Positions 9,025 through 19,304 of a DNA stretch of 64,000 bases are shown here, piece by piece. The notes under the pieces were generated by a model. The model was not told where the DNA came from, searched no databases, and worked only from the letters and a program-made list of their open reading frames with translations. Made by a program: the position numbers and the translations under genes. The first letter of the stretch is position 1; every line of letters starts with the position of its first letter. Source of the stretch: Polyangium jinanense (GTDB lineage Bacteria; Myxococcota; Polyangia; Polyangiales; Polyangiaceae); NCBI RefSeq assembly GCF_028435365.1, contig NZ_JAGTJJ010000002.1, positions 744,001-808,000 of the forward strand. The letters are read 5' to 3'.

Positions 9025-12000
9025 ATGGAAAGGTCTTCGAGCGCGCAGGCCATCGGCGAGGGAACACGACGTCTGCGCGCCGGGGCGTCGTGGAAGAGGG
9101 GCATCGCGTGGGTGATCACGCTGGGGCTCGTCTCGAGCACGGCGCTCGCGCAATCGCCCGGGAAAAAGGCCGATCCCGCGACGACGAAGAAACCCGCCGC
9201 AGGCGTCCAGGACAAGAACAAGGGCGCCCAGGACAAGGACAAGGGCGTCCAGGACAAGAACAAGGGCGTCCAGGACAAGGACAAGGGCGTCCAGGACAAG
9301 GACAAGGGCGTCCAGGACAAGAACAAGGGCGTCCAGGCGTCCTTGCCGAAGGCGCCTTCGCGGTGGACGGCGGCGCAGCCGGATCCGATGGTGGATCTCG
9401 GGATCCAGCGCGCGACGGCAGGCGGGCCGGATGCGCTCGCGGGGTTGCTCGTGGCGACGACGCTGGATGAGCGCGCGACATTCGGAAAAGTGCGCGGAGC
9501 GCTGCGCTCGGTGGCCACGACGAAGTCGCCGGTCGCGGGGGATGCGCGGGCGCTCGCGGCGTGGTTGACGCCGAACCCGGCGGGGCCTGCGTGGGCTTCC
9601 TCGAAGACGATTTCGTACGACGTCGCGCCCGACACGAGTGGGCTCGTGCGGTCCTTTGCGATCCTCGGTCCGTTCCAGGACAAGGGCGAAGGGATTCGCG
9701 ACAAGGAAGGCCCGGAGGCACCGGGGCAGAAATTCAACGACACGTCGGCGCGGTACTCGTGGGGCGTCTACGACGTCGCGTGGCGGCGCATCCTGCCGCA
9801 GTCGTCGACGTGGCGTGGGGTTCCGCTCGATCTCTACGTGCATCCGCGTGCCGAGAGCTGCACGTATCTCGCGTCGAAGGTCGTCTTCCCGAACCCGCCC
9901 GCGGGCCAGGCGCAGAAGCCCGTGGTCGTGCATGTCGCGTCGACGGGCAAGGTGCGGCTGCTCTGGGACGGCGCCGATGTCGCGATGAGCGAGGAAGTGC
10001 ATCCGCGGCTCGTGCTGGATCGGCTGGCCGCGCGGATCGAGCCAGCGCCCGGGCCGCATCTCGTCGCGGTGAAGGTCTGCTCGGGCGCGACCTCGGACGA
10101 GGGGCGCGTGCGCTTGCGGTTCACGGATGAAGCGGGCGCGGCGATCACGGTGTCGTCGTCGTCGGACATCACGAGCGTGACGCTGCCGGTTGTCGCCGAG
10201 AAGAAGCCGGGGAAAGCGCAGAAAGCGGATCCGGCGAAGGAGGCGCGGGTCGCCGCGGAGATCAAGCCGCCGAAGGGCGTGACGCGGGCCAAAACGCAGC
10301 TCGAGGTGGGGCTCGACGTGGGCGCGAATCCGAGTCCGGATGCAGCGCTGCGGGCGGCGATCCTGCGGACGCTCGGGGGCGCGGAGGACGCGCGTTCGCC
10401 GCGTGCGCCGGGGCTGCTCGAAGCGGCGCTCCGAGGCAAGGACACGTCGCCCGACGTGCTCGCGCTCGCGGGGTACGTCTCGCCGTTCGGCGCGGAGCGG
10501 AGCGAGCGGCTGAACCTCGCGTTCGAGCGCGGCAAAGCGGCGAACGACGAGGCGACGGCGGCGTTCGCGCAGCGGCGGCTTTTCGAATCGTCGCTCGCGG
10601 CGCGTTATCCCGACTGGGCGCTCGCGCGCGTCCGCGAGGCGCCGCTCGCGACCGCGACGGACCTCGAAGCGCGCCTGCTCAAGATCGCGGGGCGCTCGCA
10701 GATGGGCGCGCAGGGCGCGTACCGGGCGCATCGGGACGAGCTGATGGCGATGACGGGCGAGGAGCGCGGGCGCGCGCCGACGGCCGTGTGGGCCGAGCTC
10801 TCCTCGGTGACACGCGCCGATCCGCAGACGGCGCTCGTCGCGGCGCGCAAGCTCGTGGAGCAGCGCGCGGGCGCGCGGGATAGCCGTTACGTGTCGGCGT
10901 TCCGGGTGCAGGGCGGCGCGGAGCTCGAGCGCGCCGCGGCCGAGAGCCTCGCGCATCAGCGATCGGCCGACGAGCTCGTGGCGATCGGGCGGCAGCTGCT
11001 CGACGCGGGCCGGAACGCATGGGCGCGCGAGGTGTTTTACGTGGCGACCTTGCTCTCGCCGAACAAGGCGTCGGCATTCGATGGGCTCGCGGCGGCGCGC
11101 AAAGCGGTGCTCGCGGACGAGGTGCGGCTGGGCAAACCGCCGTCGGAGCCGGCGGAGCGCGTGACCGAGGCGCTCTCGCGCGCGCTCGCGCTCGAGCCCA
11201 CGGATCAGCAACGCAAGGCGGAGATCGCGCTCCGCACGCGCATGCCGCAGGGCAAGACGGCGATGCCCGACGAGCAGGCGATCGTGCAGCCGAGCGTCTT
11301 CCTCGCGCGGGCCAAGGCGAACCCGGCGAAGAAGGGCGAGGTCTTCGATCGGCAGCTCCACTGGACGCGCGTCGTGACGTACCACCCGGATCGGCGCGTC
11401 TCGCAGCTCATGCATTACGCGCGGGAAATCGTGGTCGAGCCGCGCACGGAGATGGACCTCTTCGAGCCGGACATCCCGGCCGAGGGCGATCGCACGGAGC
11501 TGCTCTTCGCGCGTGTGCACCGGAAGGACGGCTCGATCGCGCTGCCCGAGGAGCAAGGCGGCGGCGGGCGCGGCGCGTACGTGCGCTGGCCGAAGCTTTC
11601 GTCGGGCGACGTCGTCGAGATCGCGGTGCGCTCGTGGACGCGGGATCCCGTGGGTCGTCGCGGCGATGCACCGTTCTACTTCATCGACTACGTCGGCTCG
11701 ATGGATACGCGGCCGATCCTGTTCAACGAGGTCATCGTGGACTCGCCCGCGGCTTCGCCGCTCGCCGTCGACGTGATCAATGGCAAGGCCGATCGAGCGG
11801 AGACGAAGACCGTCGGCGATCGCGTGGTCCAGCGGTTCGTATGGGACAACCCGACGAACGTGCGTGACGAGCCACTCGCGCCGCCGATCGCGGAGACGGT
11901 GCCGGTCGTCGTGGGCTCGACGTTCGCGGGCTGGGGCGATTTCCGCACCTGGTACAAGAGCGCGGTCGAGGGTTTTTCCACGCCTGACGAGCGCATCAAG

Positions 12001-13164
12001 GAACTCGCGGCCGAGCTCACGAAGGGCAAGAAGACGCGCGACGAGAAGATCCGCGCGGTCTTCGACTACGTCGCCGACTCGATCAGATACGTGAACTACG
12101 TCTCGGGGGAGGCGTGGCTTCCGAACCGCCCGCAGATCTCGCTCGCGCGCAAGCAAGGCGACTGCGACGACAAGGCGATGCTGCTCATCACGCTGCTCAA
12201 GGCGATCGGCATCGAGGCGACCGAGGTGCTCGTGCAGACGCGCTACACGGGGCAGTCGATGCTCCTGCGCAGCGAGAAGGTCGCGGTGCCGATGTTCGAT
12301 CACGGCATCGCGTACCTGCCCGCGAAGGACGGCGCGCCGGCGATGTGGCTCGACGCGACGAGCCCGCAGAGCCGCCTCGGCCCGCTGCCGGCGATGGATG
12401 CGCGCACGCTCGCGTTCTTCATCGACGACGGCCCCGCGAAGATGATCGAGACGCCCGCGAGCTCGCCCGACGATCACGGCATCGACGCCGAGTGGCGGAT
12501 CGAGCTCGACGTCCAGGGCCGCGGCAAGCTCACCGCGAACGAGCGGCACGTCGGCGACGCGGCCTTCGAGGCGCGCACGAACCTCGTCGAGCCGGACGCG
12601 CGCAAGCAATGGGCCGAGACGTACCTCACGGGCAAGTGGGTGCCCGGCGTGGAGCTCAAGGGCGAGGTCGGCTTCGACGGTGCGCTGCCGGGCGGCGCGG
12701 CGAAGCTCTCGTACGAGGCGACGAGCCAGGGCATCGCGCGGCGTGAAGGGAGCGAGCTCGTGGTGCCGGTGAGCGACACGGCGACGCTCACGTCGCAGCT
12801 CGCGCCGCTCTCGTCGCGCACGCTTCCGGTCGTGCTGCCGCCGTTCCTCGCGCCGCGGCATGAGACACGCGCGATCACGATCGTGCCGCCCGAGGGCTAC
12901 GTCTTCGCGGAGCTGCCGCCGGGCGGCGAAGAGGCGGGCGGCGAGTTCGGGCGCGCGAAGATCGAGTTTTCTCCGGGCGAGGGAGGCGCGGTCGTCGTGA
13001 AGCGCACGCTCGTGTTCGACATGTCGACGATCCCGGTCGACAAGTACACGAAGTGGCGCGCGTGGTTGCAGCGGGTCGATGGCCTGATGCACCGGGTCGT
13101 GCGGCTCGTGCCAGGAGACGCGAGCAAGACGGCGCCGCAGAAGACGGCAGAGAAGGCGCGATGA
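9025..13164 (+). CDS. Giant transglutaminase-like / DUF3857-type exported protein
   Basis: About 1379 residues from ATG 9025. An N-terminal hydrophobic stretch ending TALAQ looks like a Sec signal. A tandem heptad repeat (V/A-Q-D-K-N/D-K-G, six full copies) follows at about residues 61-103. The middle has TPR-like Ala-rich helices. A DUF3857-like beta domain (about 770-960) precedes a transglutaminase core with GDCDDKAMLLITLLKAIG near residue 1044 (catalytic Cys) and MFDHGIAYLP (His). The family includes transglutaminase-fold proteins of unknown substrate on bacterial surfaces. The stop codon overlaps the DUF924 start by 4 nt. A relative without the Cys lies at 27713-31507. Confidence 0.85.
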   Translation: MERSSSAQAIGEGTRRLRAGASWKRGIAWVITLGLVSSTALAQSPGKKADPATTKKPAAGVQDKNKGAQDKDKGVQDKNKGVQDKDKGVQDKDKGVQDKNKGVQASLPKAPSRWTAAQPDPMVDLGIQRATAGGPDALAGLLVATTLDERATFGKVRGALRSVATTKSPVAGDARALAAWLTPNPAGPAWASSKTISYDVAPDTSGLVRSFAILGPFQDKGEGIRDKEGPEAPGQKFNDTSARYSWGVYDVAWRRILPQSSTWRGVPLDLYVHPRAESCTYLASKVVFPNPPAGQAQKPVVVHVASTGKVRLLWDGADVAMSEEVHPRLVLDRLAARIEPAPGPHLVAVKVCSGATSDEGRVRLRFTDEAGAAITVSSSSDITSVTLPVVAEKKPGKAQKADPAKEARVAAEIKPPKGVTRAKTQLEVGLDVGANPSPDAALRAAILRTLGGAEDARSPRAPGLLEAALRGKDTSPDVLALAGYVSPFGAERSERLNLAFERGKAANDEATAAFAQRRLFESSLAARYPDWALARVREAPLATATDLEARLLKIAGRSQMGAQGAYRAHRDELMAMTGEERGRAPTAVWAELSSVTRADPQTALVAARKLVEQRAGARDSRYVSAFRVQGGAELERAAAESLAHQRSADELVAIGRQLLDAGRNAWAREVFYVATLLSPNKASAFDGLAAARKAVLADEVRLGKPPSEPAERVTEALSRALALEPTDQQRKAEIALRTRMPQGKTAMPDEQAIVQPSVFLARAKANPAKKGEVFDRQLHWTRVVTYHPDRRVSQLMHYAREIVVEPRTEMDLFEPDIPAEGDRTELLFARVHRKDGSIALPEEQGGGGRGAYVRWPKLSSGDVVEIAVRSWTRDPVGRRGDAPFYFIDYVGSMDTRPILFNEVIVDSPAASPLAVDVINGKADRAETKTVGDRVVQRFVWDNPTNVRDEPLAPPIAETVPVVVGSTFAGWGDFRTWYKSAVEGFSTPDERIKELAAELTKGKKTRDEKIRAVFDYVADSIRYVNYVSGEAWLPNRPQISLARKQGDCDDKAMLLITLLKAIGIEATEVLVQTRYTGQSMLLRSEKVAVPMFDHGIAYLPAKDGAPAMWLDATSPQSRLGPLPAMDARTLAFFIDDGPAKMIETPASSPDDHGIDAEWRIELDVQGRGKLTANERHVGDAAFEARTNLVEPDARKQWAETYLTGKWVPGVELKGEVGFDGALPGGAAKLSYEATSQGIARREGSELVVPVSDTATLTSQLAPLSSRTLPVVLPPFLAPRHETRAITIVPPEGYVFAELPPGGEEAGGEFGRAKIEFSPGEGGAVVVKRTLVFDMSTIPVDKYTKWRAWLQRVDGLMHRVVRLVPGDASKTAPQKTAEKAR
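9205..9336 (+). repeat. 21-nt tandem repeat inside the transglutaminase-like gene
   Basis: Six complete in-frame copies of a 21-nt unit (GTCCAGGACAAGAACAAGGG-C type) run from 9205 to 9330, plus the first 6 nt of a seventh. Copies differ only at the N/D codon (AAC or GAC) and once at V/A. They encode a highly charged linker just after the signal peptide. Near-identical copies suggest recent expansion and probable length variation between strains. Confidence 0.9.
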
Positions 13165-13778
13165 GCGGCGAGGGGGGCCCGGCCGAGATCTCGAACGTCC
13201 TTTCGGCGTGGTTCGGCCCCGATGCGGACGACGCCACGATCGTGAAGCGGCAGCACGCGCTCTGGTTCGTTCGGAGTGACGCCACGGATCGATTCCTGCG
13301 CGAAACGTTCGGCGATCTCGTCGCGCGCGCCCTGCGCGGCGAGATCACTTCATGGGGCGAGACGCAGCGCGGCCGGCTCGCGCTCCTCGTGGTCTGTGAT
13401 CAACTCACCCGGAACATCTTTCGCGGCACGCCGCGCGCGTTCGAGGGTGATCCCCTCGCGCTCGCCACGTCGCGGGCGATGATTGCGGCGGACGAGGATC
13501 TCCGGCTTCGGCCCATCGAGCGGCTCTTCGTGTACTTGCCGCTCGAGCACGCCGAGGACCTTGCCGTGCAGAACCTCGCGGTCGCGCGGTTCGAAAAACT
13601 CCTCGACGTCGTGACCGGGGAGGCGCGGGGCGCCTTCGCGGCGTACTTCGATTACGCCGTGCGGCATCGCGACATCATCCAGCGCTTCGGCCGCTTCCCG
13701 CACCGCAACGTGATCCTCGGGCGCGCCTCGACCGACGAGGAGATCGCGTTCTTGAAGGAGCCCTTCTCTTCATTTTGA
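13161..13778 (+). CDS. DUF924 family protein
   Basis: A 205-residue protein starting at ATG 13161, overlapping the previous stop (ATGA). It matches DUF924: early NVLSAWFGPD, ALWF, LALLVVCDQLTRNIFRGTPRAFEGDPLAL in the first half, RLFVYLPLEHAEDLAVQ in the middle, and HRDIIQRFGRFPHRN near the C-terminus, with a final EEIAFLKEP. The family is widespread, soluble and helical (TPR-like fold) and has no established activity. Translational coupling to the large transglutaminase-like gene is probably incidental. Confidence 0.92.
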   Translation: MSGEGGPAEISNVLSAWFGPDADDATIVKRQHALWFVRSDATDRFLRETFGDLVARALRGEITSWGETQRGRLALLVVCDQLTRNIFRGTPRAFEGDPLALATSRAMIAADEDLRLRPIERLFVYLPLEHAEDLAVQNLAVARFEKLLDVVTGEARGAFAAYFDYAVRHRDIIQRFGRFPHRNVILGRASTDEEIAFLKEPFSSF

Positions 13779-13885
13779 GCCCAAACGTTCGGCTTGCGCT
13801 TCGTCTTTGGGGGCTTCACAAGGCCGTCACCGAAACGTAAGACTTATCCATTGAGGTCGGGCATTCCGCCTCGCGAGGAGGTCTC

Positions 13886-16498
13886 ATGCGTTGTCCTTCG
13901 CTTGCCGCGCCTTCCTTCCGTGCACTTCTCTGCGTGCTCGTCCAGGTGCCCCTCGTCGCTGCGTGCAGCGGCCCCGACGAGGAGCCCCCGCCGGACGGGA
14001 ATTGCGACGCCTTGGCCTTCGAGGCCGGCGACCCGAACGGGCACAAGGATCCGTTCGGCGCCAAGGCGGCGGGGCAGGCGCGCGCGGGCCGGGTCACCGA
14101 CCTTTCGGGCATCGCGCAGCCGGGGCATGGCCGGCAGCAGATCGAGCCGGGGGATTTTGTCCTCGCGAACGACAAGATTGTCGTTTTCATCGAGGATAAA
14201 GATTTTTCGGATGGGTATGCGCGTTTCGGCGGCGAGATCCTCTCGGTCGACAAGGCGAACGCCGACGGGAAGCCCACGGGGGTCTCGAAGTACAACGAGA
14301 CGCTGACGGGGCTCTCGATCGAGATGATCGATCCGACGAGCGTCACGGTGCTGAAGGACGGCGCGGACGGCGGCGAGGCCATCGTGCGGGTCGCGGGCAA
14401 GCTCTCGAAAATCCCGTTCATGCAGGGGCCGCTCTCGTATCTGTTCCCGCGGACGTACGAGGTCGAGGCGGCCTACGATTACGTGCTCCGGCCGGGGGAG
14501 GAGCGCGTGACGATGCGCATGGGCCTCGTCAACAAGACGAACGAGCCCATCGATCTCGGCGTCGAACGGCCGGATCCGGACGAGCTCCTCGGCTTCTTCC
14601 ATTACTCGAACGCGCAGCTCGTCACGCCCGAGTCCGGCTTTGCGGAGCCCTCGGGCCGCGTCGCGTGGGCGGGCTTCGACGGCGGCGATTTCGGCTTTGC
14701 GTTCCGCATTCCGGGCCACGAGCTCGCGTATGGCCTGACGGTCAGTGGTTTTTCCCTCTTTTACGGCCCTGGATTCGTCGTGGATGCTTGCTCGGCGAAG
14801 ACGATCGATCGGGCGGAGATCATCGCGGGCGGTCCCGATTACGACGGCCTGCGCGAGGCGGTGCGGCGTGTCTCGGGCGAGGCGCCGTGGCGCGAGATCA
14901 AGGGGACGGTCGAGGACGCGCAGGGCAAGGGCATCGTGGGCGCGTGGCTGCACGCGTTGAGCCCGGAAGGCGAGTATTTGAGCCGGACGCGGACAGACTC
15001 GTTCGGGGCGTTCGTGGTGCACGTGCCGCCGGGCGCGCCCGTGACGCTCGTGCCGCAAAAGCAAGGATATGCGCCGCACGCGGGCTTCGGGGTCGGCGCG
15101 GACGAGGCGACGGCGACCATTCCGCTCGATCCGAACGGCACGATTCACGTGGTCGCGAAGGAGACGGCTTCGGGCGCGGCGCTGCCGGTGCGCGTGCAGG
15201 TCGTGCCGAAGGACGCGCTCGCCGGAACGCCCGAGGCATTCGGCGTGCTCGACGAGGCGAATGGGCGATTGCACCAGGTCTTCGCGATGGACGGCAATGC
15301 GACGGTGTCGGTGCCGCCGGGCGAGCACACGGTGATCGTATCGCGCGGCTACGAATGGGAGCTGCTCACGACGGACGTGACGGTCGCGGCGGGCGAGACG
15401 CTGGAGGTCCCGGCGAACCTCGCGCATTCGGTCGACACGACGGGCGTGATGTGCGCCGATTTTCACATTCATTCGCAGTTCTCGGCGGATTCGAATGATC
15501 GGTTCGAGCACAAGTTGCGGGGGGCGATCGCGGACGGGCTCGACATTCCCGTGTCGAGCGAGCACGAGTGGGTCGCGGATTTCCAGCCCATGGTCCAGAA
15601 CATGGGCCTCACGCAATGGGCGTTCGGCATGGCGTCGGAGGAGCTCACGACGTTCACGTGGGGTCATTTCGGAGTCGTGCCGATGACGCCGGACCCGAAG
15701 AAGGCGAACAACGGCGCGGTCGACTGGATCGGGAAGGACCCGAAGGACGTCTTCGCGCTGGTGCGCGCGTTGCCCGACAACCCCGTGCTCATCGTGAATC
15801 ACCCGAGCGGCGGCGGATTTGGCGCGTATTTCAGCGCCGCGGCGCTCGATCGGAAGACCGGCAAGGGCCGGGACGGGTTCTGGAGCGACGATTTCGACGC
15901 GATCGAGGTCTTCAACGACTCCGATTTCGAGGCGAACCGGGATGAGTCGATCGCGGATTGGTTCGCGCTGCTCGAGGCGGGGATGACGGTCTGGGCCGTG
16001 GGGAGCTCCGACAGCCACCATGTGCGGACGAGCCCGGTGGGGTATCCGCGGACGTGCCTATCGTTCGGGCACGACGATCCGACGAAGCTGACGAAAGAGC
16101 TGGTGCGCGACGCGGTCGCGAGCGGCGGGTCGACGATCAGCGGCGGCCTGTTCATGACGGCGACGGGCCCGAACGGCGAATCACCCGGGCAAATGGTGCA
16201 GACCGGCGCGGGCGGGATGGCGACGTTCACGCTGACGATCGAGGCGGCGAGCTGGGTGGATGCGAGCATGCTGGAGACGATCGTGAATGGAAAGACGCTA
16301 TCGACCGAGGCGCTGGTCCCGGTGGATGGCTGGGCCGGTCCGTCGAAAAAATTCGTCAATCAGGTCACGGTGACGCTGGATCCGTCGCGTCCGCGGAACT
16401 GGGTGCTATTCCATGCGAAAGGCGGCGGCGATCTCGCTCCGCTGCATCCAGGGAGGCGGCCGTTCGCGGCGTCGAATCCGTTCTTCTTGAAACCGTGA
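13886..16498 (+). CDS. CehA/McbA-type PHP-domain lipoprotein hydrolase
   Basis: An 870-residue lipoprotein; signal with lipobox VAAC near residue 30, then a Pro/Glu-rich linker. The first half (about 40-500) is beta-rich, with carboxypeptidase-regulatory-like segments such as KGTVEDAQGKGIVGAWLHAL. The second half is a PHP-type metal-dependent phosphoesterase: CADFHIHSQFSADS near 521, SSEHEWVADF near 560, LIVNHPSGGG near 637 and VGSSDSHHVRTSPVGYPR near 705 supply the His/Asp/Glu ligands. CehA and McbA of this class hydrolyse carbaryl; most relatives have unknown substrates. A strong GAGGAGG site precedes ATG 13886. No gene follows in the same unit. Confidence 0.85.
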   Translation: MRCPSLAAPSFRALLCVLVQVPLVAACSGPDEEPPPDGNCDALAFEAGDPNGHKDPFGAKAAGQARAGRVTDLSGIAQPGHGRQQIEPGDFVLANDKIVVFIEDKDFSDGYARFGGEILSVDKANADGKPTGVSKYNETLTGLSIEMIDPTSVTVLKDGADGGEAIVRVAGKLSKIPFMQGPLSYLFPRTYEVEAAYDYVLRPGEERVTMRMGLVNKTNEPIDLGVERPDPDELLGFFHYSNAQLVTPESGFAEPSGRVAWAGFDGGDFGFAFRIPGHELAYGLTVSGFSLFYGPGFVVDACSAKTIDRAEIIAGGPDYDGLREAVRRVSGEAPWREIKGTVEDAQGKGIVGAWLHALSPEGEYLSRTRTDSFGAFVVHVPPGAPVTLVPQKQGYAPHAGFGVGADEATATIPLDPNGTIHVVAKETASGAALPVRVQVVPKDALAGTPEAFGVLDEANGRLHQVFAMDGNATVSVPPGEHTVIVSRGYEWELLTTDVTVAAGETLEVPANLAHSVDTTGVMCADFHIHSQFSADSNDRFEHKLRGAIADGLDIPVSSEHEWVADFQPMVQNMGLTQWAFGMASEELTTFTWGHFGVVPMTPDPKKANNGAVDWIGKDPKDVFALVRALPDNPVLIVNHPSGGGFGAYFSAAALDRKTGKGRDGFWSDDFDAIEVFNDSDFEANRDESIADWFALLEAGMTVWAVGSSDSHHVRTSPVGYPRTCLSFGHDDPTKLTKELVRDAVASGGSTISGGLFMTATGPNGESPGQMVQTGAGGMATFTLTIEAASWVDASMLETIVNGKTLSTEALVPVDGWAGPSKKFVNQVTVTLDPSRPRNWVLFHAKGGGDLAPLHPGRRPFAASNPFFLKP

Positions 16499-16586
16499 AG
16501 CGGCCGCTCGGGCCGACCACAGTCCGTTCCTGACGAATCTGTCCGGCGGCCTGAAAACAAGCGGAACGGGAGATGTTCGTCTCCAC

Positions 16587-16768
16587 GTGGATGTAGGCGC
16601 CGTATATACTGAGCCTGCATTATGCCCCCATATCGTCACCGTGGCGCCCTCGGTCTTCGAGGTGTACCGGGATTACCCGTGGGTCCCCAAGGCCGCGCGG
16701 CGAGCGCTCGCCGGGGAGTGCGTGCGCACGGTTGGGGAGTTCCAGGGCGCCTGGTACGAGGTTCATAC
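16587..16768 (+). pseudogene. Frame-displaced 5' remnant of the histidine kinase (PAS domain)
   Basis: This frame, opening at GTG 16587, encodes the middle of a PAS domain: SVFEVYRDYPWVPKA, RRALAGECVRTVGEF and GAWYEV are typical of PAS sensor domains. At about 16765-16770 the homology jumps to the other frame, where YMPLQLP and [17 protein letters not shown] finish the same domain. A one-base deletion (a -1 shift) near 16765 explains the pattern. The start of the domain is also missing: nothing PAS-like is seen before about 16640. Either the gene is damaged or the base sequence has an error. Confidence 0.6.
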
Positions 16769-19267
16769 ATGCCGCTTCAATTACCGGAGACCAAGAGCTC
16801 GGGCGTGCTCGGCGTCGCCACGGACATCACGGCGCGCAAGCGCGCGCAGGAGGCCCTCGAGCAACAACAAGCCGTGCTCAAGTACGTCATCGCGAACGTC
16901 CCTCACGCCATCTTCTGGAAAGATCGCCAGGGTCGGTTTCTGGGCGCAAACCAGAATTTTTTGAATGATACGGGCACGAAGACGCTGGAGAACCTCGTCG
17001 GAAAGACCGATTACGACATCTGGAGCCGGCGCGAGGACGCGGACGGGTTCGTCAAGGTCGACCGCGAGGTGATGGAGAGCGGTACGCCCATCCTCGATAT
17101 CGAAGAGCCCGTCCTCCGCACGGACGGATCGCATCGGACACTGCTCACGAGCAAGGTTCCGCTCCGCGACGAGCAAGGCGAGGTGACGGGGCTCCTCGGC
17201 ATTTACGCGGACATCACCGAGCGCAAGCAGATGGAGATCGATCTCCAGAAAGCGAAAGAGGCGGCGGACGATGCGGCCCGCGCCAAGGGGCAGTTTCTCA
17301 CGGTGATGAGCCACGAGCTGCGTACGCCGCTCGCGTTGATTCTGGGCCCGCTCGCGTCGCTGCTTTCGAAGGGCGAGAGCGATTGCGAGCCCATCTCGCC
17401 GCGGGTGCGCACGGATCTCGAGCGCATCCAGCGCAACGCGCGCAGGCTCCATCGCCTCGTCGACGATATCCTCGATCATCAGAAGATCGAGGCCGGCAAA
17501 TTCACGGTCGACTGGGAGGCCGTCGACGCCGCCGAGCTTTGCGCCGATATCGTCGACGCCGCGCGTCCCTCGGCCGAGCGCGCCGGTGTCGAGCTCTCGC
17601 TCACGGCCCTGGTCCGGGAGCCGGTCCCGCTCGATCGGCGTAAATTCGAGAAGATCGTGCTGAACTTGCTCGGCAATGCCTTGAAGTTCACCCCGGAGGG
17701 GGGGAGCATCGTGGTGCGTTTGCACAAGGTCGGCGCCGAGCTCGAGCTTTCGGTCGAGGATACGGGGCCGGGCATTCCGGCGGACAAGCAACATTTGCTT
17801 TTTCAGCGATTCCAGCAGATCGACGCCTCGGCGACGCGCAAGCACGAAGGGACGGGCGTCGGGCTCTCGCTCGTCAAAGAGCTCGCGGAGCTCATGGGTG
17901 GGAAGGCCTTCGTGGAGAGCGCGGTCGGCATCGGCTCGCGATTTTTCGTCAGGCTCCCGTGGGCCGCCGACCGCGTCAGCGCGCCAGAGCTCGCGCCCGA
18001 GCCCAAGGATGCACGGTTGCCCGCGCCCCACGCGGGCCATTTCGAGGCGGCCGCGCCGACGACGCCCGTGGCGTTCGCTCGGTACGTCCCGACGAACGCG
18101 CACCGCCCGCGTGTGCTCGTGGCCGAGGACAACCCGGACATGGGGTCATACCTGGTGGATATCCTCTCCGCCGAATTCGACGTCGAGCTCGTGACGAATG
18201 GCCGCGCCGTGCTCGAAGCCGTGGAGGCGAGGCGGCCCGAGGTCATCGTGTCGGACGTGATGATGCCCGAGATGGATGGCTTCGAGCTCGTCCGTCGGCT
18301 CAAACAAGATTCCGCGTTGCGGGATATTCCGGTCATCCTCTTGACGGCCCGGGCCGGGCACGCCGCGGCGGCCTGGGGCCTCGATACCGGCGCGGACGAT
18401 TACCTGGGCAAACCGTTCGATCCGGCCGAGCTCGTGGCGCGCGTGCGCGCGGCCGAGCGTCTGCATCGTGTGCACGCGGAGCTATGCGAGAAAAACCGCG
18501 AGCTCGCGCGGACGTTGGAGAGGCTCTCGGAGACGCAGGAGGAGCTCGTGCAGGCGGGAAAGATGGCCGCGGTGGGCACCATGCTCGCGGGCCTCTCGCA
18601 CGAGATCAACAATCCGCTCGCCATCATCCTGATGAATGCGCAGCTCTCGCTTCGAAGGCTCGGCGCGACAGAGGGGCCGAACCTCGACGAGGCCGCGCTC
18701 CGCAAGTCGCTGCGCACCATCGAATCGCACGCGACGCGCTGCTCGGGCCTCGTGCACACGCTGCTCGACTATTCACGCGGCCATCCGACGGGCCAGGAGC
18801 CGTGCGACGTGCGGGCAGCGCTCGACCGCGTGCTCGAATTCACCACGGCGCAGGCGCGCGCGCGCGGGGTTCGTCTCGATGTATCGCAGGATTCCGGGGC
18901 GCCGCCGGCGGTGCACGCGAACATGGCGCAGCTCGACGCGGCGCTGCTCAACGTGGTCGGCAATGCGCTCGACTCGGTCTCCGAGGGCGGCGCCGTCTCC
19001 GTCCTCGCGCGGCCGCGGCAATGGGGGGAGGACACCACGCCCGGCGTGGAGATCGAGGTGCGCGACAACGGATGTGGGATTCCCGCCGAGAACCTCGATC
19101 GCATTTTCGACCCCTTCTTCACCACGAAGCCGCCGGGGCAGGGGACGGGCCTCGGGCTCACGCTCACGCAAAGGTTTGTCACGGACCATGGTGGACGTCT
19201 CCACGTGACGAGCAAGCTCGGCGAGGGGACGACGGTCCGCATGTGGCTGCCGGCCGTGCCAATGTAG
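16769..19267 (+). CDS. Hybrid sensor histidine kinase (PAS-HK-REC-HK)
   Basis: Read from ATG 16769 (GAGG at 16758-16761), 832 residues. In order: the end of one PAS domain with [12 protein letters not shown]; a full PAS domain (about 30-150, [18 protein letters not shown] to [10 protein letters not shown]); HisKA with MSHELRTP near 180; HATPase with [14 protein letters not shown] and DTGPGIP; a receiver domain with [11 protein letters not shown], phospho-acceptor region [11 protein letters not shown] near 494 and [12 protein letters not shown]; a second HisKA with [10 protein letters not shown] near 608; and a second HATPase with [19 protein letters not shown] and GTGLGLTL. No membrane span is seen, so it is probably cytoplasmic. 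Two kinase cores around one receiver is uncommon. The 5' end is disrupted (see the remnant upstream); an in-frame GTG/ATG at 16622 exists but its first 49 residues are non-homologous. Confidence 0.88.
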   Translation: MPLQLPETKSSGVLGVATDITARKRAQEALEQQQAVLKYVIANVPHAIFWKDRQGRFLGANQNFLNDTGTKTLENLVGKTDYDIWSRREDADGFVKVDREVMESGTPILDIEEPVLRTDGSHRTLLTSKVPLRDEQGEVTGLLGIYADITERKQMEIDLQKAKEAADDAARAKGQFLTVMSHELRTPLALILGPLASLLSKGESDCEPISPRVRTDLERIQRNARRLHRLVDDILDHQKIEAGKFTVDWEAVDAAELCADIVDAARPSAERAGVELSLTALVREPVPLDRRKFEKIVLNLLGNALKFTPEGGSIVVRLHKVGAELELSVEDTGPGIPADKQHLLFQRFQQIDASATRKHEGTGVGLSLVKELAELMGGKAFVESAVGIGSRFFVRLPWAADRVSAPELAPEPKDARLPAPHAGHFEAAAPTTPVAFARYVPTNAHRPRVLVAEDNPDMGSYLVDILSAEFDVELVTNGRAVLEAVEARRPEVIVSDVMMPEMDGFELVRRLKQDSALRDIPVILLTARAGHAAAAWGLDTGADDYLGKPFDPAELVARVRAAERLHRVHAELCEKNRELARTLERLSETQEELVQAGKMAAVGTMLAGLSHEINNPLAIILMNAQLSLRRLGATEGPNLDEAALRKSLRTIESHATRCSGLVHTLLDYSRGHPTGQEPCDVRAALDRVLEFTTAQARARGVRLDVSQDSGAPPAVHANMAQLDAALLNVVGNALDSVSEGGAVSVLARPRQWGEDTTPGVEIEVRDNGCGIPAENLDRIFDPFFTTKPPGQGTGLGLTLTQRFVTDHGGRLHVTSKLGEGTTVRMWLPAVPM

Positions 19268-19304
19268 TCGCGTTTTCTCGAAAATGGTGTATCCTCGGAC
19301 GAGC

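Noticed and set aside
9007..13092. Open frame of 1361 codons on the minus strand
   Set aside because: Antisense of the transglutaminase-like gene, which has signal peptide, repeats and a catalytic motif; the shadow has extreme Arg content and no domain.
16622..16768. N-terminal 49 residues of the histidine kinase from the start at 16622
   Set aside because: The other frame over the same bases carries recognisable PAS sequence, while this one is Arg/Gly-rich and without homology.
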